Assembly (NCBI GenBank): GCA_019421105.1
Contig: JAHZFY010000046.1
Span: forward strand, 1-9,008
Direction: 5' to 3'
Length of the DNA: 9,008 nt
Source of the DNA: a bacterium
GTDB taxonomy: Bacteria; Bacillota_I; Bacilli_A; RFN20; CAG-826
Part shown: piece after piece, positions 1 to 7,538 of the stretch
Position numbering within the stretch: the first letter of the stretch is position 1
Layout of the letters: each line of letters opens with the position of its first letter
Program-made: the position numbers and the translations under genes
Notes under the pieces: model-generated
The model's input: only the letters and a program-made list of their open reading frames with translations
What the model was told of the DNA's origin: nothing
Databases searched by the model: none

Positions 1-381
1 TTATGCTTTTTTATTAATAGCAATATTGACTACATCAGCAGCAGATTTAACATAAGTCCTTAATAACTTCCCTGCTCCTAATTTTTTTCCTCCAAAATAT
101 CTTATCACTACTAGTATACAACAATCTAAATCTTTCGTTTCTAAAACTTTTAAAATCGGATGACCAGCAGTTCCTTTTGGTTCTCCATCATCATCGCATT
201 TTGCGTATCCTTTAAATTTTAAAGCATAACAAAAATGGCTTGCGTCTTTATATTCTTTTTTTAAATTAGATAGGATATCCTTGAATTCATCCTTGTGATT
301 TAATGGAAAAATTATAGAAATAAATTTTGACTTATTTTCAATTAATAAAGATTGATGAATAGAATCGATTAAAATTGCCAT
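1..381 (-). CDS. IMPACT/YigZ family protein (UPF0029), N-terminal domain only
   Basis: The 126-residue protein carries the hallmark motifs of the IMPACT/YigZ (UPF0029) N-terminal domain. These are KSKF at 17-20, ASHFCYA at 47-53, DDDGEPKGTAGHP at 63-75, and the signature VVIRYFGGKKLGAGKLLRTY at 91-110. Family members are cytoplasmic; the eukaryotic homologue IMPACT is linked to translation control through GCN1/GCN2, while the bacterial role is not settled. Bacterial YigZ-type proteins are usually about 200-210 residues with a second, ferredoxin-like C-terminal domain. Here a TAA at 1-3 stops the protein right after the first domain, so it is either a natural single-domain form or is cut short by a nonsense or frameshift change, with the rest left of the window. 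The ATG lies one base after the stop of the upstream giant gene (TAATATG) and has no Shine-Dalgarno sequence, which suggests translation by reinitiation. Family assignment is firm; function is not. Confidence 0.9.
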   Translation of the reverse strand: MAILIDSIHQSLLIENKSKFISIIFPLNHKDEFKDILSNLKKEYKDASHFCYALKFKGYAKCDDDGEPKGTAGHPILKVLETKDLDCCILVVIRYFGGKKLGAGKLLRTYVKSAADVVNIAINKKA

Positions 382-382
382 A

Positions 383-3300
383 TTAAATAATTGCGTTAAT
401 TACATCATTATAATAATCATTAAATGAATATCCTGCACTTGGATTAGCGCTATCTCTTCCATAAATTAATAATTCGTTAATGTTTGCTAAAGGAATAGTG
501 ATGAAAATTTGTGATTCATTAAAGTCCTTGATAATAGGATTTATTCTAGAACAATAAATCAAGCTAGCTAAAGTAGAGTTTTTCTCAACACCATCTTCAA
601 CAAACACCATCTTTTCAAATGTTTGTTGAGCATCTTTAAATTTCAACATGTAGTCATTAATGTTACCACCTGGAATATAAAAATCTAAAATACCATCGAT
701 ACCATCAGCTTCATTTACGCTTAATAAATCATAAGAATTTTTATTGATTTTTGTTAAATAGACTCTATCCACAACTGATAATTGCGAAATCAATTTTCCA
801 TTGCTATCAGCGCGTGCATAGGTGAATAAATCAGGATTAAATGTAGTATCATTCATCTGTAAATTTTTAATCTCTTCAGTTAATAAAGGATTTAAAACGC
901 CAGATACAATTTCACTAGCAAAATAAGCTCTTTCATGTTCGGTATTAGTTTTAAAGTCATATGTTAAGCATTTAATTAAACGAATGATTGAGTCCTTGTT
1001 ATTTTTAAATGAATCAACATTGCTTAAATCAAAACTTGTATCAAAAATATTAGCGTCGACGACTAATTGATCTAAGCTAAGACTTTCATTGTATGCAGCA
1101 AATGGAATGTCACTAGAGTTGATAAGGCGTTGAATTGTTCTAATTTTTGAATCAGTGTCAAAGCCGACTATAAAGCGATCAACTTCGCTTTCTTTTGCGA
1201 TATTATAATAAAATAACGCATCAACATTTACATTGCCACGGCTGGCAAGTTCAAATTCACCTTGATACATCAAACTATTTTCGATGAATCCAGTTAAAAC
1301 ATAAGTTGATTTATTATTGGTTTCGATAAATTCTTTAATCATATTTCCACTTGTGTTAGATAAAGTAATATATCCAGCAAATTCACCATTGCTATCTTGC
1401 TTTGATAAATTATTTAACAATGTTTTAATATTAAATATTTCACCATTGCTAACCATATCACCTTCAAATTCTTGTTGAGTTAAATAATAATTAGCTTTAT
1501 CGGAATTAGCTCCACTTCCATAAGAAGAAAAAGAATCAAAGCCAATATCTTTATAAGTTTTCTTTAATAGATTAGACAAACTACCATAAGCAATATCTAA
1601 ACGATTCATCTTATACATGATGTTGCTCATTTTTTCTGGAGTGGCATTTTTATCATTTAGGTCAAATGTGAAATCGTTTAATTCACCACTACCGATAAAG
1701 TCAGTCATTTCAAAGATAAAATCAAAGAAGGAATTGATTTCATCATTCCAATTTTTAGAAAATCCTTCATAAGCAAAAGTTTCACCAATTGCGTTTTTCT
1801 CATCTACTTTTGTTAATAATTTAATACGGCTTTTTAGTTGGTCTTGAGCATTGTTAGAACCAGGCATCAAGGCTAAATCGGCAATACCAGTTCTTGTATA
1901 TAAAGTGCTAACAAAATATTCAAATGAACTCAATTTACGTGTATCTAGCAAATAATTGCCATTCATTACAGCCTGACCTTTATGAAGTGTATAAGTGCTT
2001 TCTTGTGCTAATAATAACGCTTTAATTGTTTCATTGATTTTATTTAAAAGATTTTTATCTGTAATCGAGAAAATTTCATTAAAATCGGCAATTCCTGCTT
2101 CTTGTAAATCAAGAGTTAATTGTTTATATTCACTAATCATATCGATTAGGTTATCAATTTCATATTTATCTTTTCTAGATTCTGCTTCTCTAGCATAACG
2201 AATTGAAAAATGTTGTTGAGCTTCATCATGACTCATAGAAGGCGGCATTGGTGAATTAATTTCATATAAATAATAAGGCGTAGCCATAGACATTACGTCG
2301 CTAAGTGCGCCTGTATTTAAATTTGAAAAAATAATCTTCAAAGCATTTGGAGCGCAGTCATAAAGTAAATCAGATTCATTGAAATTTACCAAAATATCTT
2401 TAAACGCCATCGGTTCAATTTTTTCAAAATCAATTTTTGATAGATCGATAGTGGTATCGCTTTCATCTGTGGATGGTAATTTAAAATATAAATCGCTTTC
2501 ATCAGCTAAACGATCACCATAATAAGCAATATATTTGTCATTAATTTCATCATAATGTAATGTCACATCATTAATGTTTTTATATGAACCAGTCAAAGTT
2601 GAAACGACTTCCATAATGCGTCTAACTTCACTGATCTGTTCATCAAAATCAGCGATAGTTTCATCATTATTAAATAAAATAGGTAGATAATATTTTACCT
2701 TGCTATGTGAATTAGCATTATAAAAACCATTATTAACGTAATATTGGTCTTTTGGAGATTCATCGACATAATACAATTGAGAAATAGATTGTTCGATAAC
2801 AAATTGATTTAAGACATTTTGGAAAGCGCTCATATCATATAAAACACCGCTTCCAGTTGCATAATCAAAACTTTCATAAGCAAAAGAGCCTCTATGGAAC
2901 ATTTTTGATTCGTTCATTGCAATTAAAGAATCGCGCAATAATACAACATTAATTGGATCAGCTGTGACAGCACTTAAACTAAAATTACCGTCTTTAAGCA
3001 CTTCGTTGCCATAGAATGTTTTAAAGATAACAATCAGTTTATCGATTTCATCTTTTCTTTCATCTTTAGTGGTAACATGTCCAAAAAATTCGCCATCATC
3101 GCATAAATATTCGGTATTGATGTATTCGACATGGAAACCAAATTTACTAGCATCAAAAGTTTTAACTAAATCAACACAATGATATAAAACCATTCGTAAA
3201 GGTTCAACCTCATTAATCGATAAAAGAAGTTTATGTAAATTATCTAAAGGTACAGCTTGATCAGATATAGCATCAACAATATTCGAATATTGTTTTTCTC

Positions 3301-6300
3301 CTTTGTTGGCCTCGTTTAACGAATCATTCATATCAAAAAGAACACGACATACATTAGAAATATAGTCTGTATCATAAAAATCAGCGTAATGTGGATCATT
3401 ACTAATATCTAAATCTGGATTGAACTTAGAATAATCAATATCAGCGTATTTAGTCATCCAATCATCATTGCACCAGTCTTGTTTATTAGCGTTAGACATT
3501 ATTTTTCCATCGACTTCATAAACATCAAAATCATTTTTAAATTTGTTATATGTTTTAATTTCATGATCTTTTTGGAAAGGATCAGAAGTCAAATCGTATG
3601 TTGAACTAGCAAATGATTCATTAATTTTAGAATATAAGAAAGCATTGAAATTATATTGTGCATCTCCGCCAAACATATTAGAAGAAGCTAATGAATGGAG
3701 CATTTTATTTAATGCTGGAACATTTTTTACTTTCATTAAATCAAGATTATTTAAACTTACTCCTAATTCATCAATAGAATTACAAATTCTACCAAAATTA
3801 ATACCTTCTTTAGTCCAATCATTAACCAACGTAAAAGATCTTTGAGCATCAATATCAATTAATCCTAAGTTAGGATCATCTAAACTAGCATCTAAAAAAG
3901 TACCAAATGTAGCGGATAAAACACTTGATTTATCAACTGCCATAAACATATTAGAAATTTTAAAATCTTTTTCTAGTTTTCCAATTGAATCAGCGATATT
4001 GCCTTTAGAAACAAGGTCATAAATAGTTTCCCCGGCTGCGTTAGTCGTGCCAAATGTAGCGATAACTTCAGCAATGTATCCATTTTCACCATCAAAAATT
4101 GGTCGTCCGTATGCATCTTTAAAATAATCGCCATTTGGAGCCTTGCTATTTTGCCAATTGTGCGCCCCAGCTCCATTGCTAGATGGATACAATCCAACTT
4201 TAGCTTCATTAAAAATTAGTCCATCAACTAAAAATTTATCGCCATCTTTTCCTTCAAAAATAAAGTTTAAAATATTAAAGAAATTATTATTTAAATCATC
4301 ATCATAAAATTCATCTTTTGGGTTGATGATATTTGATTCGAATACAACGTCTAATATGGTAGCGATAGATTCATAATTGCTAGAGACCTTTTTAATAATA
4401 TCCCCTGTAGGTAAACTTGGATCGCTTAAATCTTTTATTAAATCAAAAGATGTTAAAGCATCTAAAAGATGAGCGATTTCAGTTCCTAAATTGTTTACTT
4501 GCAAATCAAAAGTTGTTGGATCTAAACCAACATTAACTAAAGAATCAGAAATTTCTCCTTTAGTGAGCATATTTTCTAAAGCCGGCCTTAAAGCTGCATT
4601 GACAATTTTAGAATCATCAATCATCGGTAAAACTTCTTTTAAACCATTGATTAATTCTTTGTTTTCTAAAATCGAACTTGCTTCACTACTTTTCTTATTT
4701 TGATTAGTGACAAAATCTAAAATTGCAGGATTTTGATATATGCCGTCAACCACATTAAAAATTCTTGAAAATTCCTCTTTATAATTTTTAATAGGTTTAT
4801 CTTTTTCAAATTCATTAATCACTTCTAAAATTGCTTCTTTATCGACAACAAAATCACCTGTCTGTGGTATTAAATTAATGAATGTATCTACGATTGTTGG
4901 GAATAAATTTTCAACAAGATTAGAATCAAATAATGAATAATGACGATTTGGAATTTTATTTCCGTTTTTATAAACGATTGTGCGACCAGCATCATCGCAA
5001 TTTAATAAATTTCCAGAACCATCAAAATCACCGATAAAAATAGATTCAATGGCGCTAAGATTTTTAGCGATAATTTCAATTTTATCTAATGATTCGTTGT
5101 TTTTATTTTGATATAAAACGCTATCAGGTGGATTAGAACTATCGTTTGTAAATAAAACATCAATAATTTGGCTATCGACTTGATTTAATCTATACAAACT
5201 ATCATATAAAATCGTTAATTCTTTTCCCCAAGAATAAGAATTCATGTCTCCCCATGTAGATGGTAAGACGCTATTTAATTCCGCAACAGTTTCTCCTAAT
5301 GACCATATGATAGCAGGAATAGCCCTAGACAATAGTTTAGATGAATCTATGTTTTCAAAGGTTCTCATCATATAAGCATAAGAACTTGGAGACAAAATAT
5401 TTTTTATTACTTTACTTGTGTCAGGGTTTTCAATAAAGTTTCCATTTTCATCAATAAAAGAATTCAAAATACCGCTGTTCACCACATCTAAAGCCATAGT
5501 CTCGATGTTTGTTAATTCTAAAGTCCAGTCTACATCAGAAACATCTATCAAATTTGGATCGACGTATTTTTCTAATAAGTTAGAATTTAAAGCGATAGTA
5601 GATGCAATAGGTAAGATATAAATAAAAATTTGAGTTTCATTCAAATTAGCAAATAAGCTCTTTAAAGTTTCTTCACTTAGCAAAGCTCCATAATTTATAA
5701 AAGTATCGCTAGCAGGAGTGAAAACATTGATAATTGAAGAACCTAAATCAGTAATATTACCAATAGTGTCTATAAAAGATGTTTCCATATCTCCAACGGT
5801 TGTAGAGATGATGCTATCTAATAATTTGGTATCAAAAGTAACACCATTTTCATCGATGGTCCAATTAAAAAACGTCTTAGCAAACATTGAATCGTTATAA
5901 GTATCTATGAAACCAGTTATATCGTTTACTATTGGATCATCGCTTTCTTTTCCATATCTTTGATAAGATTGATTAATAGTATTAACTAATGAAGTAAAAG
6001 GCATTAAAAATAATGCGCTGACCACAACACAAATTACACCATTTTCAATCGCAGATAACCATTTAATTCTCACAGTTTTTCTAACTAATTTTGGAATAAA
6101 ATGCTTGAAGCACACATGCCACAATAACCATATAAATAAACTTCCAAAAATAGCGATTAAAACAACATCTAAAATAACAATTAAATATTTAATAATCATT
6201 TCAAATAATGCAATTGCTAATGCGTGTATCTCACTTGAAGGTGCATTATTTACTTCAAATAAGTAAATATATCCCTCTATTGTCTTTATTAAAGTATCTT

Positions 6301-6589
6301 TTATAGATGTGATTTGGATAGAAATAATTTGACCAGTGTTTGAGTTTGAAATATTTAAAAATAAATTTTGTGAAGATAAATCTAAATTCGACACAAAATT
6401 ATATGTAGGTGTCAAACATACAAACGCAACAACAATAAATATTGCAAACATTACAAGTTTAAAAGTCGTTGATAACACACCTTTAAAAATTCCGATAATA
6501 ATCGACAAGATAAAAGCAACTATTAAAAAAATAAAAAGTCCTAATAATGAATAATTCAATATTTGATTTATTAATTCCGCATTTGCCAT
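383..6589 (-). CDS. Giant membrane-anchored exported protein with CvpA-like N-terminus and degenerate repeats
   Basis: I do not recognise a named family for this 2068-residue protein as a whole. Hydrophobic segments lie at about 13-33, 43-60, 131-158 and 183-204. Basic residues cluster between the first two (K36, K44) and after the third (K162-K176), so the chain most likely crosses four times and places residues ~205-2068 outside. The order helix, GxxKG turn (33-37), helix, outer loop, helix, basic loop, helix resembles the CvpA family, whose members are about 160-200 residues; this is a by-eye match. The outer part is rich in Asp, Asn, Ser and aromatic residues, has few cysteines, and ends without a second membrane segment or sortase signal. 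It contains a recurring two-part motif from ~310 to the end (see repeat entry), broken by loop-like inserts, for example at 521-550, 800-840, 1000-1070 and 1340-1380. The start is fixed: an in-frame TAA lies four codons upstream of ATG 6589. No Shine-Dalgarno sequence is visible. A structural, adhesive or cell-envelope role is possible, but function is unknown. Confidence 0.9.
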   Translation of the reverse strand: MANAELINQILNYSLLGLFIFLIVAFILSIIIGIFKGVLSTTFKLVMFAIFIVVAFVCLTPTYNFVSNLDLSSQNLFLNISNSNTGQIISIQITSIKDTLIKTIEGYIYLFEVNNAPSSEIHALAIALFEMIIKYLIVILDVVLIAIFGSLFIWLLWHVCFKHFIPKLVRKTVRIKWLSAIENGVICVVVSALFLMPFTSLVNTINQSYQRYGKESDDPIVNDITGFIDTYNDSMFAKTFFNWTIDENGVTFDTKLLDSIISTTVGDMETSFIDTIGNITDLGSSIINVFTPASDTFINYGALLSEETLKSLFANLNETQIFIYILPIASTIALNSNLLEKYVDPNLIDVSDVDWTLELTNIETMALDVVNSGILNSFIDENGNFIENPDTSKVIKNILSPSSYAYMMRTFENIDSSKLLSRAIPAIIWSLGETVAELNSVLPSTWGDMNSYSWGKELTILYDSLYRLNQVDSQIIDVLFTNDSSNPPDSVLYQNKNNESLDKIEIIAKNLSAIESIFIGDFDGSGNLLNCDDAGRTIVYKNGNKIPNRHYSLFDSNLVENLFPTIVDTFINLIPQTGDFVVDKEAILEVINEFEKDKPIKNYKEEFSRIFNVVDGIYQNPAILDFVTNQNKKSSEASSILENKELINGLKEVLPMIDDSKIVNAALRPALENMLTKGEISDSLVNVGLDPTTFDLQVNNLGTEIAHLLDALTSFDLIKDLSDPSLPTGDIIKKVSSNYESIATILDVVFESNIINPKDEFYDDDLNNNFFNILNFIFEGKDGDKFLVDGLIFNEAKVGLYPSSNGAGAHNWQNSKAPNGDYFKDAYGRPIFDGENGYIAEVIATFGTTNAAGETIYDLVSKGNIADSIGKLEKDFKISNMFMAVDKSSVLSATFGTFLDASLDDPNLGLIDIDAQRSFTLVNDWTKEGINFGRICNSIDELGVSLNNLDLMKVKNVPALNKMLHSLASSNMFGGDAQYNFNAFLYSKINESFASSTYDLTSDPFQKDHEIKTYNKFKNDFDVYEVDGKIMSNANKQDWCNDDWMTKYADIDYSKFNPDLDISNDPHYADFYDTDYISNVCRVLFDMNDSLNEANKGEKQYSNIVDAISDQAVPLDNLHKLLLSINEVEPLRMVLYHCVDLVKTFDASKFGFHVEYINTEYLCDDGEFFGHVTTKDERKDEIDKLIVIFKTFYGNEVLKDGNFSLSAVTADPINVVLLRDSLIAMNESKMFHRGSFAYESFDYATGSGVLYDMSAFQNVLNQFVIEQSISQLYYVDESPKDQYYVNNGFYNANSHSKVKYYLPILFNNDETIADFDEQISEVRRIMEVVSTLTGSYKNINDVTLHYDEINDKYIAYYGDRLADESDLYFKLPSTDESDTTIDLSKIDFEKIEPMAFKDILVNFNESDLLYDCAPNALKIIFSNLNTGALSDVMSMATPYYLYEINSPMPPSMSHDEAQQHFSIRYAREAESRKDKYEIDNLIDMISEYKQLTLDLQEAGIADFNEIFSITDKNLLNKINETIKALLLAQESTYTLHKGQAVMNGNYLLDTRKLSSFEYFVSTLYTRTGIADLALMPGSNNAQDQLKSRIKLLTKVDEKNAIGETFAYEGFSKNWNDEINSFFDFIFEMTDFIGSGELNDFTFDLNDKNATPEKMSNIMYKMNRLDIAYGSLSNLLKKTYKDIGFDSFSSYGSGANSDKANYYLTQQEFEGDMVSNGEIFNIKTLLNNLSKQDSNGEFAGYITLSNTSGNMIKEFIETNNKSTYVLTGFIENSLMYQGEFELASRGNVNVDALFYYNIAKESEVDRFIVGFDTDSKIRTIQRLINSSDIPFAAYNESLSLDQLVVDANIFDTSFDLSNVDSFKNNKDSIIRLIKCLTYDFKTNTEHERAYFASEIVSGVLNPLLTEEIKNLQMNDTTFNPDLFTYARADSNGKLISQLSVVDRVYLTKINKNSYDLLSVNEADGIDGILDFYIPGGNINDYMLKFKDAQQTFEKMVFVEDGVEKNSTLASLIYCSRINPIIKDFNESQIFITIPLANINELLIYGRDSANPSAGYSFNDYYNDVINAII
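467..5662 (-). repeat. Degenerate protein-level repeat in the giant gene (residues ~310-2041)
   Basis: Two motifs recur in the translated giant protein. Motif B is a hydrophobic helix-like run around a core [N/D]-[E/S/D/K]-[S/T]-x-h-h, followed by a second hydrophobic run. Clear copies have cores NETQIF (317-322), DSSKLL (415-420), DDSKIV (658-663), DKSSVL (886-891), NESKMF (1226-1231), NESDLL (1404-1409) and NESQIF (2024-2029). Weaker copies start near 961, 1118, 1524, 1655, 1751 and 1820. Motif A is an amphipathic stretch of the form [W/Y/K]-x-x-E-[L/I/F] plus a hydrophobic run, near 353, 453, 602, 922, 1178, 1315, 1475 and 1612. In most cases a B copy follows an A copy by roughly 40-55 residues (353 to 406, 602 to 650, 922 to 961, 1178 to 1219, 1475 to 1524, 1612 to 1655). 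The copies are too diverged to be DNA repeats. This is a by-eye alignment with no statistics. Confidence 0.5.
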
Positions 6590-6597
6590 ATAAAAAC

Positions 6598-6603
6598 ATT
6601 ATA
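6598..6603 (-). promoter_or_regulatory. Putative -10 box for the giant gene
   Basis: A perfect TATAAT on the minus strand ends 8 bases before the ATG of the giant gene. A TTGAAA lies upstream at 6617-6622, but only 13 bases away, which is short for a sigma-A -35 box, so the pairing is uncertain. If this -10 is used, transcription would start within a base or two of the ATG, giving a leaderless or nearly leaderless mRNA, in line with the missing Shine-Dalgarno sequence. AT-rich DNA yields TATAAT by chance fairly often. Confidence 0.35.
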
Positions 6604-6623
6604 TATAAAAAAGTGTTTTCAAT

Positions 6624-6642
6624 CTAGTTAAATAATAACTAG
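6624..6642. promoter_or_regulatory. Palindrome between divergent promoters, candidate operator
   Basis: CTAGTTA (6624-6630) and TAACTAG (6636-6642) form a perfect 7-bp inverted repeat with a 5-base AATAA centre. It sits almost at the midpoint of the 91-base gap between the divergent genes. A second, outer pair, TTTTCAA (6616-6622) and TTGAAAA (6647-6653), lies just outside and supplies a TTGAAA on each strand. There is no following T-run, and a terminator would make no sense between divergent starts. A shared binding site for a dimeric regulator is the natural reading, but the regulator is not in the window. Confidence 0.4.
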
Positions 6643-6646
6643 GCAG

Positions 6647-6674
6647 TTGAAAAAGTTATAAGTTTAAATAAAAT
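6647..6674 (+). promoter_or_regulatory. Putative sigma-A promoter of the CPBP-TraX operon
   Basis: TTGAAA (6647-6652) and TAAAAT (6669-6674) are 16 bases apart, each one or two bases from consensus. The -10 box ends only 6 bases before the ATG at 6681, so the predicted start of transcription falls on or next to the start codon. No Shine-Dalgarno sequence is present upstream of that ATG, so a leaderless transcript is the simplest reading. The high AT content lowers certainty. Confidence 0.45.
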
Positions 6675-6680
6675 ATAAAT

Positions 6681-7538
6681 ATGGCTAAAAAAATAATAAA
6701 TCTAAAAACCTGTAGTAATTGTGGAAAAGTTTATGATGATTTATTTTATCGATGCCCAAATTGTGAAGCACAAAATGTCGATAAAAAAATATCTAGAACT
6801 TCAAATAAAATTTTTTATGTGGATGTTTTAAGACAAATTTTATTATTTGTTTTTGGATTTTTATTTTTTAACTTTTTCGCAGCTATAGTGTCTATAGTTG
6901 TTACATTGTATGCAAAAAACGTGTGCCCAAGCGAAACGAGTTTAAAAGTGTTCTCTATAATGCTAACAAACGCAATTTCTTATAGCACCATTATCGTCAT
7001 ATTAACCGCCATTATGTGGCCTTTCTTAAACTTGTTATTTTTTGAATTTACACAAAAAAAATCGTGGATTTACGGCGTTTTGGGTGGTATTGCACTTATT
7101 GCAACCTCTTTTATATATAGTCTTATAGTTTCTACTTTTTATGAAACAAGTGGTAATGCTAATCAACTTGTTGTGAACGCGATGGTTAAATATTATCCTT
7201 TGCCTTGTTTACTATTGATTGGTTTTATTGGCCCTATCGTAGAAGAATTTGCTTATCGTGTTGGCCTATTTTCTTTTTTAAGTCGAATAAATCGATACTT
7301 AGCTTACATTTTAACAATTGTCATTTTTGCTTTTATACATTTTAATTTTCAATTCACTACCGTGGATGAATTGATAAATGAACTGATCAATATTCCATCA
7401 TATGTTATTGCTGGAATTATTCTTTGCTATGTATATGAAAAATCATCTTTTGCTGGGTCCACTATTGCTCATGTTATCAATAATGCATATGGCGTAATCA
7501 TGATGATTCTTGCAAATCTATTGTTACAAAACGTATGA
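6681..7538 (+). CDS. CPBP-family intramembrane protease-like protein with N-terminal zinc ribbon
   Basis: This 285-residue integral membrane protein shows all three CPBP (CAAX protease and bacteriocin-processing, ABI) motifs: EEFAYR at 188-193 (EExxxR), FAFIH at 216-220 (FxxxH) and HVINN at 264-268 (HxxxN). The conserved Glu, His and Asn residues expected at the intramembrane active site are therefore present. Before the membrane part is a short zinc ribbon with cysteine pairs C11/C14 and C25/C28. Hydrophobic segments are at about 52-75, 97-120, 129-151, 173-187, 205-220, 241-252 and 265-283. CPBP proteins include prenyl-protein proteases, bacteriocin-immunity and maturation factors, and scaffolds; the substrate here cannot be told. 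The start is fixed by an in-frame TAA four codons upstream. The last codons overlap the next gene by ATGA, so the two are co-translated. Family call is strong; actual proteolysis is inferred from the intact motifs. Confidence 0.9.
   Translation: MAKKIINLKTCSNCGKVYDDLFYRCPNCEAQNVDKKISRTSNKIFYVDVLRQILLFVFGFLFFNFFAAIVSIVVTLYAKNVCPSETSLKVFSIMLTNAISYSTIIVILTAIMWPFLNLLFFEFTQKKSWIYGVLGGIALIATSFIYSLIVSTFYETSGNANQLVVNAMVKYYPLPCLLLIGFIGPIVEEFAYRVGLFSFLSRINRYLAYILTIVIFAFIHFNFQFTTVDELINELINIPSYVIAGIILCYVYEKSSFAGSTIAHVINNAYGVIMMILANLLLQNV

Noticed and set aside
3973..4209. A 78-codon open frame on the minus strand inside the giant gene, and several 60-72 codon plus-strand frames within 1995-6554.
   Set aside because: They lie entirely inside a continuous 2068-codon gene, have no ribosome binding site and no recognisable protein features. 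They are by-products of the biased composition.
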